NCBI GenBank assembly: GCA_937873655.1
Contig: CALMYQ010000127.1
Coordinates: forward strand, 1-61,736
DNA: 61,736 nucleotides
Direction of reading: 5' to 3'
From: an uncultured Lewinella sp.
Lineage (GTDB): Bacteria; Bacteroidota; Bacteroidia; Chitinophagales; Saprospiraceae
Shown here piece after piece: positions 51,660 through 60,542 of the stretch; within the stretch, counting starts at the first letter, position 1, and each line of letters begins with the position of its first letter. The position numbers and the translations under genes were made by a program. The notes under the pieces were generated by a model, which did no database searches, was not told the DNA's origin, and was given only the letters and a program-made list of their open reading frames with translations.

Positions 51660-54002
51660 TTAGTTATGGAACAGGATATTGTCCAGGTAAATATTTCCAG
51701 TCCCTTCGAATTTGAATTGGAAAACATTCGTCAGGTCAACCGGGGCAAATTCCGTCAGCGGAATATCGATGCTCGTCCACCCTGAAGTGGGAACGGTCAG
51801 GGTATAAGGCGTCTCAACCGGTCCCGGGCTGATGAGGAATACTTTCAATGCCGTGGAATTGGCCGTCCAGAAGTCGAGGTGCAGGTGCGTCATGCCGGAG
51901 AGATTCTGGTTGCTGCCCAACTGGATGCCCTGGTAATTCAGGCCCGTGTAGATCAGGGTGTTATTGCCGGCTACCGGGGCCTGGGTGACTACGGTGGCTT
52001 GCCCCCAGTTGGGGTTCAGGTCCGTTCCGGAAATGTTGGTGTAGGCATCGCTGAAGACGGAGATGACGTTGGCCGCGTTGAACGTCGGTGTCGGGGCCGC
52101 TGTGGTCGGCATGCCGGCCCCGGCGGAAGATTTGTAGAAATACAGGTTGTCCAGGTAAATATCCCCGTTGCCGTCGAATTTGAACTGGATCAGATTGGCC
52201 AGGTCAACCGGAGAGAAATCGGACAGCGGGATGTCCACGCTCGTCCAGCCGGTTGTGGGCACGGCCAGGACGCGCGCTTTTTCGACCGGGCCGGGGCTGA
52301 TCAGGTAAACATTCAGGGCTGAGGAGTTGCTGGTCCAGTAATCCAGGTGCAGGTGGGTCATTGCGGAAACATCCAGGTTGTTGGCAAACTGGGTGCCCTG
52401 ATAGTTGAGGCCTGAATAAAGGAGCGTATTATTGCCGGCAACAGCCGTTTGGGAAACCGCTGTAGCCTGTCCCCAGTTGGGGTTGAAATCCGTTCCGGCC
52501 ACGTTGGTATAGGCGTCGCTGAAAATGGAGATCACGTCGGCGGGGTTGCGGGTCGGCGCCGGTGCGGCCGTAGCCGGTCCGGTCGATCCGGTCATGCCGC
52601 TGTTGTAGAAATAGACGTTGTCGATGTAGACGTTGGGCAGATCGCCGGAGAGGACCAACTGCGCCAGGTGCGCCCGGGTGACCAGGCCGGTGAAATTCGA
52701 CAGCGGGATGTCCAGGCTGACCCATTTCGCTGACGCTAAAGTCGGGCTGGTAAACGAGAGCTCGTGGGAGACATCGTCTCCGCCGCCGAATACGCCGTCA
52801 GCGCCGAAATCGACCAATAACACTTTGAACGCGGCAGGCGGAGCTGTGGGGTCCGGCGTCCAGATATCGATATGGAAATGCGTCATGGCCGTCGCATTGA
52901 TCGGCTGGGCCGCAAATTCGATGCCGACGAAGTTGAGGTTGCGGTAGCGCCTCACATCGTCTCCGGCTATTTGCAGGTCAAAATCTTCCGCGGTTGAGAA
53001 TTCCCAATGGGTATTCCAGGTGTCGACAGGTACGTTCGTATAGGCATTGCTGTATAGGGAAATGACGCTGTCCTGACTTATAACCGGTGTTGGAGCAGGG
53101 GTTTGGGGAGCTGCTGCCTGGCCGGCTGAGGTCACCGTCAGGGAGCCATCCGCTTCCAGGTCGCCGAGTTTCGCGGTAATGACCGAAGAACCTGCGGCAA
53201 GGACCGACACGACGCCGGCGCCGCTGACCGTAGCGATGGAAGGATCAGAAGAGGTGAAGGTGAAATAGGCGGGAGCAACCCCGATTCTTTGGTCTATGCC
53301 CGTCGGCAAATTAAAGGTCTCGGTCAATCCGCCGATAGTCAATGCCTGCCCTGTCTCAGCCGGAATGACCTGGTCCTGTCCTTCCAGGATAGCGGGCCTG
53401 GGGTGGGCCAGCGTGCCCAGTTTCTCAAATTTCAGTTCATCGATCCAGAAGGTGTATCCCAATCCGTTCTCCGGCCCTTCCGAATAGAAGAACATGCCCC
53501 TTTCCTGCACCAGCTTTGAAGCATCGGGAATGGGGATAATGATCTTTCTCCAGTTGGTGTTGAGGGCCACATTTTGCAGCGTGACCTGGTACCGGGATTC
53601 GCCCAGGTCGTTGCCGAACCCGACGATGTCAAGGGTTGCGGATTTTGAAGCCTTTGCCCAGAAGGTGAGCGCATCGTAGCCGGTCAGGTCCCGCCCGACA
53701 GTGGTATAATATGCGCCGCCGGCATATGCGCCGTTGGGGTCTCCTGCATCCGGTACAGCGAACACCATGGAGGCTGTACCCTCGTATTTCACATCGGTGT
53801 CCACATCAAAGGCGGTGACCTTGGAGCCGCCGAATGCGGCGTAGGCCAGGCCGTCGCTGAAGCCGTCAATAAATACCTCGGCGGTTGTCGGATAGGTTGC
53901 AGGCTCCAGGTCCTCAATATCCCTTTTACAACCGGCTATCGTGAAGGCGGCCAGCGAGGTCAGCAGCGCAAAAACCGCGTATCTGTTTTGTTTATTTTTC
54001 AT
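51660..54002 (-). CDS. Multi-module glycan-binding lipoprotein
   Basis: A 780-aa lipoprotein, lipobox IAGC (Cys25), starting at ATG 54002; 21 upstream codons in the same frame do not fit a signal peptide. Modules in order: a CBM-like jelly roll (about 40-215, ending GYTFWIDELKFEKLG), a bacterial Ig-like (Big_2) domain (about 225-315, SDPSIATVSGAGVVSVLAAG), then three CBM-like jelly rolls (about 330-485, 500-640, 650-780), each beginning VIS.[YF]S[ND]AYTN and ending IYLDN. Modules 3 and 4 are near copies. No catalytic residues seen. It probably captures beta-glucan on the cell surface, the job SusD/SusE-type proteins do elsewhere. Confidence 0.82.
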   Translation of the reverse strand: MKNKQNRYAVFALLTSLAAFTIAGCKRDIEDLEPATYPTTAEVFIDGFSDGLAYAAFGGSKVTAFDVDTDVKYEGTASMVFAVPDAGDPNGAYAGGAYYTTVGRDLTGYDALTFWAKASKSATLDIVGFGNDLGESRYQVTLQNVALNTNWRKIIIPIPDASKLVQERGMFFYSEGPENGLGYTFWIDELKFEKLGTLAHPRPAILEGQDQVIPAETGQALTIGGLTETFNLPTGIDQRIGVAPAYFTFTSSDPSIATVSGAGVVSVLAAGSSVITAKLGDLEADGSLTVTSAGQAAAPQTPAPTPVISQDSVISLYSNAYTNVPVDTWNTHWEFSTAEDFDLQIAGDDVRRYRNLNFVGIEFAAQPINATAMTHFHIDIWTPDPTAPPAAFKVLLVDFGADGVFGGGDDVSHELSFTSPTLASAKWVSLDIPLSNFTGLVTRAHLAQLVLSGDLPNVYIDNVYFYNSGMTGSTGPATAAPAPTRNPADVISIFSDAYTNVAGTDFNPNWGQATAVSQTAVAGNNTLLYSGLNYQGTQFANNLDVSAMTHLHLDYWTSNSSALNVYLISPGPVEKARVLAVPTTGWTSVDIPLSDFSPVDLANLIQFKFDGNGDIYLDNLYFYKSSAGAGMPTTAAPTPTFNAANVISVFSDAYTNISGTDLNPNWGQATVVTQAPVAGNNTLIYTGLNYQGIQLGSNQNLSGMTHLHLDFWTANSTALKVFLISPGPVETPYTLTVPTSGWTSIDIPLTEFAPVDLTNVFQFKFEGTGNIYLDNILFHN

Positions 54003-54022
54003 CTGAATCAATCTTATTATGG

Positions 54023-57000
54023 TTAGTTGCCGATGTTTACCTGGAAATAGGTTTGCAATTCCCATTCCCGCCCGTTGCCGAAGCCGACTGCCAAGGGGTC
54101 ACAGACTGAATTCCCGTTGACATCCAGCATGGTGGCCGGGCAGTAGCGGGGTGAGTATTGGTCGAGCGAGCGCCAGGTGTAGCGAACACCCAGCCTGGAA
54201 CCCGGCAGGTTGAACCAGGAAGGCCTGCCCAGGTTGGTGGAAATGTCGCCCACCAGTTGGAGGGGGAAGGTCAGGTTGAAGTCCCGGTGGTAATCGTAAG
54301 GGCCCCAGTCATTCACCTTCGCCATCGCCGTGAGTTTCACTTTTTTGTATACCATCCGCAGGTCGCCGCCGTATCGCTTGACCAACCTGGCGTCGCTGCC
54401 GTTGGCCTGTACGGTACCGGCAAAGAGATTTGCAATAAAGCCGAGCTCGGGGTCTACTTTCGAAACGATGCGGGCGTAGGCTTCCCAAAGGTCGTGGGCG
54501 GGCGGGGCGCCGGGGAAGGCAAATATGGTCCGCCCGTCGCCCAGAATACCGATGGCGGCATCCTGTGTGGTGGGCAGGTGGCGGTAGACAAACCCGGCGC
54601 TGGCGGCCAGCGGCGCGTCTTCCGCCATGTCATTGTCCCATTCGTACATCCAGGTGCCCGGCGTGGGGTCGTAGGTAAGGAGGATCTCGCCGGCCACGGT
54701 TTCCCGGTTAGCCCTTACGGCGAAGGGGTCATCCAGGATATTCCGGGGCCTTCCCGGCGCGGGCACATCGGCCGGAATGGGGTCCTCTATTGGTTTTTGC
54801 CACAGGAAATTGGGGGCGATCTGGAGGTTGCCCACTCCGATGGTGAAGCCGGTCAGGAAATTATACTGGTTTCCGCTGCCGCTGTCCTTCAATCGCCAGC
54901 CGGTGAAGGTTTTCGTGTAATCGGCCCCGCCTTGTGCGATGATGCCCATGGCAGCGCCCTGCGCGTACCAGTTGAACGGACCGGAGGAGTAGGTCAGTTT
55001 GATCTTACCGCCCCAGGTGTCCTTCATTTTGGTTTCATCCTGGTATATTTTGTATCCGCCGTCGCTTGTTTGGACCGCGATCTGGAACGTCTCGCCGATC
55101 CGGTTCTGGTTGGCCCAGATGCCGCCGATCTCTATGCCGGCTTTGCCCAGTTCCCGTTTGAGGTGAAGGGTTGCCCTGCGTGTCGGCGGGATCGGGACGG
55201 CAAAAGAGCTGACGGCAGGCGCCTGCCGGTCGAGGTCTTCGTGGTAAATGCCGGTCACCTCGAATTTGCCGATTTTCCGGCCGTATTTCAGCAATACCGC
55301 GGGGTTGGCGCCCCACCAGAGCTCAGGGCCGAAAGCGAGTTTGAACCCGTCGAAGGATTTCTTGCCGGTCACCTCGAACCCGAACGGCGCGTTGCCGTTG
55401 TAGATATCGATATTGGGCCCGTAGTTGGCTTCGGGGTACAGGCCGAAGAAATCGCCTTCATACCCCCAATGGTAATGGCCGGTGCGATAAAAACCGTTGA
55501 GGTCGAACTGTTTGCCGTTCCAGCTGAAATCCGCCCGATAGACCTTTAAACGTTCGATATCCGGAAGCTGGACGGCATTGTTGGTATTGTTGCCGGTGTA
55601 AAAGGATTGGACGGTCCGGCCCCGGCCCCGGTTCTCATAAAAGATCTCATTGATCGGGTTTTCGGCAACGTTTCCGAGGATATTAAAGGAAACATTCGCC
55701 CGGAAGCTTTCGGAAGGTTTGGCCGTTACGCCGATGAAAAAGGATTGCATATGATCGAAACCGAGCTGATTCGGATAGCCGGTCTGCCCGGGAACCGGAT
55801 CTTTGGGCGTCGAGATCCGCTTTCCGCCGGTGCTGAAGGTGTACAGGTCGGCCCGCAGTTCGCTCAGCCGCACTTTTTTCACCTGCTCTCCGATGAGCGC
55901 GGCCTGATCGCCCCGGGCCCGGAGCACGGCATCGGACAATTGAATGGTGGAAAAGTATTTTTCGATGGACTGCAGGGTGGTGCCCGCGGCCAGGGGGTTC
56001 AGTTTGTGGGCGTCCTCCAGCACATAATAAGCGGCGCGGGGGTATAGTTGATAAAGCCCTCTTTCGTTGGTGGGGCCTTTGGCACAGACGCCGAACCATT
56101 CCTCGTTCATGTTATTTTCGCCTTCCCGGTAGTCGTTCAGATAACCGCCGTTGCTCCAGGACGCATTGTTATCGTGGACCTCCAGATTGCTGGTTTGGCC
56201 AAACTTCCACCAACCGTCGCTGAACTGGAAGGTGAACCCGCCGATGGCATTCCCGGCTTTTCCGAGGCCGGCGGCATTTTCGTAGATCTCCTTCCAGTTG
56301 CCCGCCAGGTAATACGCCTGGGAGAGCTGGTCTTCCTCATTGTTCAGCGCGTTGAACGCATCGGCGCCGAACTCGGTGAACATCAGCGGCTTGTTGAATT
56401 CGTTTCTGACCCGCGTGAACGCGTCTCCGAAAGAAACGCCGCGGTACATATTGACCCCGAAAATGTCGACATCCTTACATTCTTTTGCAATGATATCGAG
56501 GAAGAGCAGATCCCCGTTGCACATGGCTACCGGGTGCGACGTGTCGATCTTTTTCATCGCGACGGCGGCCTCGTTAAACAGCTCGTACATGTGCTCGGCC
56601 CGTTGGGTTGATTTCCGGTCTTCGAGGGGGATATCCTCGGTTTCGGCTCCGTCCCAGAACAGGCCGTAGTTGTTTTCATTACCGAGCAGATACATCAGCA
56701 GGCCCGGCGTGTTCTTGTATTCCTCGGTCATGGCCTTTACCTCCGACAGCAGCAGATCGCGGACCCGGGGGTCGGAATACTCCGTATTGGCTACCCAGGC
56801 CCCGCTCAGGGTCAGGCCGTACCGGCCGAAGGAATGATTGAGCATCGTATAAATGCCGTACTTTTCGTAGATATACCTGATCCAGCGGGCCGGCACCCCG
56901 GTATATTGCCGGATGGCATTGACGCCCATGTTTTTCAGCATGGACATTTCGGTGTCGAGCGCTGCTTTAATGATATCATCCGGCTGTTTCCAGAGGCTGT

Positions 57001-57178
57001 AGGAAAAGTTGGTGCCGATGGGGAAGTAATCCCAGTTCATGCCGTTGATCATGAAATCGGTGCCGTTGACGGTCAGTTTCATGCCCGCCCGGTCATTCAC
57101 AACAGTTACCTGATCGGTTTGGGCGAAAACGGAGGCGGCTAACAGGAACAGCGCCAGAGATGGTATAAAATTTTTCAT
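54023..57178 (-). CDS. TIM-barrel glycosidase fused to an outer-membrane beta-barrel
   Basis: A 1051-aa exported protein with signal peptide (MKNFIPSLALFLLAASVFAQ). Residues 25 to about 430 form a clan GH-A (GH2-like) TIM barrel. MYLLGNENNYG holds acid/base Glu168 and PLMFTEFGADAF nucleophile Glu269. Residues about 450-1051 are alternating amphipathic strands with aromatic girdles (ESFRANVSFNILG, RATLHLKRELGKAGIEIGG, KIKLTYSSGPFNWYAQG, SRLGVRYTWRSLDQYSPRY, WELQTYFQVNIGN), as in OprB/alginate-export-type porins, so the enzyme should hang from an outer-membrane channel. First gene of the minus-strand locus. Substrate by context beta-glucan; the GH family cannot be fixed by eye. Confidence 0.82.
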   Translation of the reverse strand: MKNFIPSLALFLLAASVFAQTDQVTVVNDRAGMKLTVNGTDFMINGMNWDYFPIGTNFSYSLWKQPDDIIKAALDTEMSMLKNMGVNAIRQYTGVPARWIRYIYEKYGIYTMLNHSFGRYGLTLSGAWVANTEYSDPRVRDLLLSEVKAMTEEYKNTPGLLMYLLGNENNYGLFWDGAETEDIPLEDRKSTQRAEHMYELFNEAAVAMKKIDTSHPVAMCNGDLLFLDIIAKECKDVDIFGVNMYRGVSFGDAFTRVRNEFNKPLMFTEFGADAFNALNNEEDQLSQAYYLAGNWKEIYENAAGLGKAGNAIGGFTFQFSDGWWKFGQTSNLEVHDNNASWSNGGYLNDYREGENNMNEEWFGVCAKGPTNERGLYQLYPRAAYYVLEDAHKLNPLAAGTTLQSIEKYFSTIQLSDAVLRARGDQAALIGEQVKKVRLSELRADLYTFSTGGKRISTPKDPVPGQTGYPNQLGFDHMQSFFIGVTAKPSESFRANVSFNILGNVAENPINEIFYENRGRGRTVQSFYTGNNTNNAVQLPDIERLKVYRADFSWNGKQFDLNGFYRTGHYHWGYEGDFFGLYPEANYGPNIDIYNGNAPFGFEVTGKKSFDGFKLAFGPELWWGANPAVLLKYGRKIGKFEVTGIYHEDLDRQAPAVSSFAVPIPPTRRATLHLKRELGKAGIEIGGIWANQNRIGETFQIAVQTSDGGYKIYQDETKMKDTWGGKIKLTYSSGPFNWYAQGAAMGIIAQGGADYTKTFTGWRLKDSGSGNQYNFLTGFTIGVGNLQIAPNFLWQKPIEDPIPADVPAPGRPRNILDDPFAVRANRETVAGEILLTYDPTPGTWMYEWDNDMAEDAPLAASAGFVYRHLPTTQDAAIGILGDGRTIFAFPGAPPAHDLWEAYARIVSKVDPELGFIANLFAGTVQANGSDARLVKRYGGDLRMVYKKVKLTAMAKVNDWGPYDYHRDFNLTFPLQLVGDISTNLGRPSWFNLPGSRLGVRYTWRSLDQYSPRYCPATMLDVNGNSVCDPLAVGFGNGREWELQTYFQVNIGN

Positions 57179-57411
57179 ATTTGCCGATGTTTATGATCTT
57201 TCAGGACCCTTCGCCGGGTTTTAAGGATCGGTTTAAAATTCAGATCATCTGGTATGTCGGAGCTGCTGTTGGGATTATCAGATTTAGCATCAGGGTACGG
57301 CATCCATCAATACGAAATTTTATAGCGGACAAAAATCCTGTTGCCTCTTAAAATTCCGCAAGTTTTGGCATCCGGTGAGCGTCGTTTTGAAAATCAAATT
57401 GATTGCTGAAA

Positions 57412-57419
57412 CAAAATTA
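57412..57419 (-). promoter_or_regulatory. Bacteroidota -7 element of the beta-glucan operon
   Basis: On the minus strand TAATTTTG is a perfect TAnnTTTG. It would give a leader of about 225 bases before the ATG at 57178. A -33 TTTG at the right distance is not clear, which suits an activator-dependent promoter. No structure stands out in the leader. The gap 57179-57558 contains this element, the one at 57533 and otherwise unremarkable AT-rich sequence. Confidence 0.4.
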
Positions 57420-57532
57420 GCATTAGACTGTTCGAAGATTAGAAAATTTCACCCCATCAATTATTTCATCACGCGCGTTTTTTACTACTACAAAAAAACT
57501 TCAGCAATTCATATAAGCTGTTGATAATTAGC

Positions 57533-57540
57533 TACATTTG
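57533..57540 (+). promoter_or_regulatory. Bacteroidota -7 element of the regulator gene
   Basis: TACATTTG matches TAnnTTTG perfectly, 18 bases before ATG 57559, so the leader would be only about 12 bases. The apparent TTG start at 57538 is the end of this element and is therefore unlikely to be used. Confidence 0.45.
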
Positions 57541-57558
57541 ATTTTTACAAACTTGCAC

Positions 57559-60435
57559 ATGGCCAATTTCAAACACAACGCTAAGTACATTTTTTGTGAG
57601 ATCGTTTTCTTCCTGTTTTGCCATTGCCCACCTGCAATTTGCGGGAAATACCCCATCCAGAATTTTACGCCGTCGGACTACAGGGCAGGCATCCAGAACA
57701 TAGATTTTGCCCAAAACAGGAACATGACGCTGTTTGTAGCCAACAACCTGGGGGTGCTTTCCTACAATGGGATCGACTGGGAGACGCATGCCTTCAAAAC
57801 CGGCAAGAAAAAAAGGTCGCTGGCCTTCGACGAGCATACGAACCGGCTGTATTTCGGCTCCCAGGGCGATTTCGGATATTTTGACCAAGACTGGCATTAT
57901 GTATCCCTCACAGAAAGGATTCCGGCATCCTCCAGGGATTTTGACGAGGTCTGGGATGTCTTCCTTATTCAGTCAAATGTTTATTTCTGCACCTTTCAGG
58001 GCATCTATGTGTACGACGGCCGGTCCATTGCAGCCATTAAAAATGACGAGGGTTTTTACCGGTCTTTCCAGGCCGGCGGCAAGCTGTTTGCCCAAAGCCG
58101 CCGGGGAGAGGTTTACGAGGTAAAGGATAAAACCCTGCTTTCGGTTACCTTTTCGCAAAATCAGGGCAATGAGACGATCGCAGGGATCATTCCCCAGGAT
58201 GAAGGGTACCTGATCTTTTATAATTCGGGCAAGATCGAACTGGCCTCCGCCTTCGGGGTCGCCTTGAAATATGAAGGCCTGATGGCGGCTTTGCAAGGGA
58301 AATACGTGAACCATATTCTGCAGCTTTCCGACACCAGGCTGGCCATTTCTACCCAGACCGCGGGTTTGTTCCTGTTCGATTTGCAGTCGCAATCCCTGGA
58401 AAACATCACGACCCGGGACGGGTTGCTGTCCAATGTCTGTTTGCGCACCTTTCAGGACTTTGCCGGCAACCTCTGGGTCGGCATGCAAAACGGGATCGCG
58501 CTCATCGACATCAACTCCCCGATGCGGATCATAAACCAGGAGATCGGGATACAGGGGAGCGGATATGAGGCCTTTGACCGGGAAGAAGGTACGTATTACA
58601 CCACCTCCAACGGGATCTATTTTCTGGCTAAGGGTGCGGAGAAAAGCGTGTTTTTGAAAGGAACCGAGGGCCCCGCTTACAGTATGCAGAAAATTGCCGG
58701 GAAGCTCTATGCCGGGCATCACACCGGGTTGTTCCTGTTGGAAAACGGCGCAGCGGAGCGCATTGCCGAAACACACGGGTTATGGCAGGTAAAACAATTG
58801 AGGTCGAAACCGGAATACGCTGTCGGCGGTACTTACTCCGGCCTGTTTCTATTCAAGCTGAACGGGAGCCGGGTCTTGCAACCCGTCCAAAAAATAGAGG
58901 GTTTCAACGAATCCAGCCGTTTTTTTGAAGAAGACCAAAGGGGGCGGATCTGGGTCGGGCAGTTTTACAAAGGCCTGTATAGACTCGTTTTGTCGGAGGA
59001 TTTTTCCGCTGTTACCGCCGGCAAGGTGTCCGACGATCAGGGTTCGGCCATCGACAATCAGGTTATCCTCACCCGGATCGATAATGAATTGTATGTGGTC
59101 AGCCTCAATGTCATTTACAAGATTGACCCTTTGACGGATCAGGTTGCGAGGACGGACGTTTTTTCAAAGGATATCGGAGAACAACAGGTTTACCTGCTCA
59201 TTCAGGACAATCAAAAAAACATCCACATCTACGCCGAAAACCTGGTGGGATTTTTCAGGCAGGTCAGTGTGAACAATTACGTATTTGTGCCCTCCTCGTT
59301 GTACCAGTTGCGCTATTCCTTCAACAACGACCTGTTGAATATTTCGGTGAATACGAAGGACGGCGTTTTGTACAATGCCAATGAAGGCTTCATCCAATAC
59401 CGGCCTGAATTGGAAAACCGCGTTTCCGTTGAGCGGCCGCTGATTGTGAACAGGGTATTCAGCGTGGCGGAGGACAGCGTCCTGTATGCCGTTCTGCCGT
59501 TTGACGCCATGCCGGAAAAACAAGCTAAACTGGTGGTTTCGCCCAAGGCAAAGGTGCTCCAGTTTGAAGTGGAAGCCTTTCGGTTCAACGAGGTCAACAA
59601 CCAGCAGTTCCGGTATTATTTGAAAGGCTTTGATGAAGGTTATGGCGAGTGGACCAACTCCCCGGTCAAGGAATACACCAACCTCACGGAAGGGGATTAC
59701 GAATTTATCGTTCAAACCAAAAGTTACCTGGGGCAGGTCATAACCAGCAATCCTCTGCTGTTGAGGGTAAAACCCCCGTTTTACCGGAGCCTTACGGCCA
59801 GGATTTTGTATGTCGCTTTGACCATTTTGATCCTGGCGCTGATCTTCAGGTATCAAAGGCGATACTACAAGCGGAAAGCAAGGGAAGTGGAAGACTCCAA
59901 ACAGCGCGAGCTCGCCAAAAAGCAGCAGGAATTGGTGGAAATAGAAATGCAGAAAGAAAACAAGCTCCGGCATCTGGAAGAGGATAAAATGAAAAGCGAA
60001 CTGCGGCACCTCAACAACCTGCTGGCGGCGTCTACCATGAACCTGGTGGTTAAGAATGAATTCCTGGAAACCATCAAAGAGGACCTTAAGGAGGTCAGGC
60101 GCAAGGGGGAGAATATGGAAACCAAAAAGGCCCTGGAGAAGATCGTAAAGGCCATTGATACCACCCTCAAGTTGCAGGAAGACTGGGAACAGTTCGAATT
60201 CCATTTTGACCAGGTGCACGGCGACTTTTTGAACCGCCTGCAGGAGCAATTTCAGGATCTTACGCCGAATGAACAGAAACTCTGTGTTTTCCTCCGGCTC
60301 AATCTGAACACCAAGGATATTGCCAACCTCATGGGCATTTCCCTGCGCGGGGTTGAGCTGGCCCGCTACCGGCTGCGCAAAAAACTGGAGCTGGATACGG
60401 GGCAGAATTTGTCCAAGTTTATTCTGGAGTATTAA
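57559..60435 (+). CDS. Membrane one-component regulator: propeller sensor, Y_Y_Y domain and LuxR-type HTH
   Basis: A 958-aa protein from ATG 57559. A membrane or signal segment (YIFCEIVFFLFCHC) is followed by a periplasmic two-bladed set of propeller repeats as in hybrid two-component sensors (RNMTLFVANNLGVLSYNG; GNLWVGMQNGIALI), a Y_Y_Y domain (about 640-730, FRYYLKGFDEGYGEWTNSP), one membrane helix (ILYVALTILILALIF), a long coiled coil, and a C-terminal LuxR-like helix-turn-helix (LTPNEQKLCVFLRLNLNTKD then IANLMGISLRGVELARYRLR). Histidine kinase and receiver domains are absent. It is divergent from the beta-glucan locus and is inferred to sense its oligosaccharides and switch it on. Confidence 0.88.
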   Translation: MANFKHNAKYIFCEIVFFLFCHCPPAICGKYPIQNFTPSDYRAGIQNIDFAQNRNMTLFVANNLGVLSYNGIDWETHAFKTGKKKRSLAFDEHTNRLYFGSQGDFGYFDQDWHYVSLTERIPASSRDFDEVWDVFLIQSNVYFCTFQGIYVYDGRSIAAIKNDEGFYRSFQAGGKLFAQSRRGEVYEVKDKTLLSVTFSQNQGNETIAGIIPQDEGYLIFYNSGKIELASAFGVALKYEGLMAALQGKYVNHILQLSDTRLAISTQTAGLFLFDLQSQSLENITTRDGLLSNVCLRTFQDFAGNLWVGMQNGIALIDINSPMRIINQEIGIQGSGYEAFDREEGTYYTTSNGIYFLAKGAEKSVFLKGTEGPAYSMQKIAGKLYAGHHTGLFLLENGAAERIAETHGLWQVKQLRSKPEYAVGGTYSGLFLFKLNGSRVLQPVQKIEGFNESSRFFEEDQRGRIWVGQFYKGLYRLVLSEDFSAVTAGKVSDDQGSAIDNQVILTRIDNELYVVSLNVIYKIDPLTDQVARTDVFSKDIGEQQVYLLIQDNQKNIHIYAENLVGFFRQVSVNNYVFVPSSLYQLRYSFNNDLLNISVNTKDGVLYNANEGFIQYRPELENRVSVERPLIVNRVFSVAEDSVLYAVLPFDAMPEKQAKLVVSPKAKVLQFEVEAFRFNEVNNQQFRYYLKGFDEGYGEWTNSPVKEYTNLTEGDYEFIVQTKSYLGQVITSNPLLLRVKPPFYRSLTARILYVALTILILALIFRYQRRYYKRKAREVEDSKQRELAKKQQELVEIEMQKENKLRHLEEDKMKSELRHLNNLLAASTMNLVVKNEFLETIKEDLKEVRRKGENMETKKALEKIVKAIDTTLKLQEDWEQFEFHFDQVHGDFLNRLQEQFQDLTPNEQKLCVFLRLNLNTKDIANLMGISLRGVELARYRLRKKLELDTGQNLSKFILEY

Positions 60436-60498
60436 ACCTTGCCGGTAAAAATACACCACCCGGGCCCGATCCGTCCGCCCGGTTCGGTGAAGTTTGCC

Positions 60499-60506
60499 TA
60501 ATTTTG
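60499..60506 (+). promoter_or_regulatory. Bacteroidota -7 element of the dehydrogenase gene
   Basis: TAATTTTG, a perfect TAnnTTTG, 36 bases before ATG 60543. It contains the TTG at 60504 that would otherwise be the longest start of the following frame. No convincing -33 box. Confidence 0.45.
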
Positions 60507-60542
60507 CCCCGACCGCTAATTTCAACTGGCGGACCATTTTCC

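Noticed and set aside
38778..57178. SusC/SusD homologues in the beta-glucan locus
   Set aside because: Looked for deliberately; no TonB-dependent receptor of about 1000 aa with plug and TonB box and no SusD-like helical lipoprotein is present. The 1051-aa barrel protein has a TIM barrel, not a plug domain, at its N-terminus.
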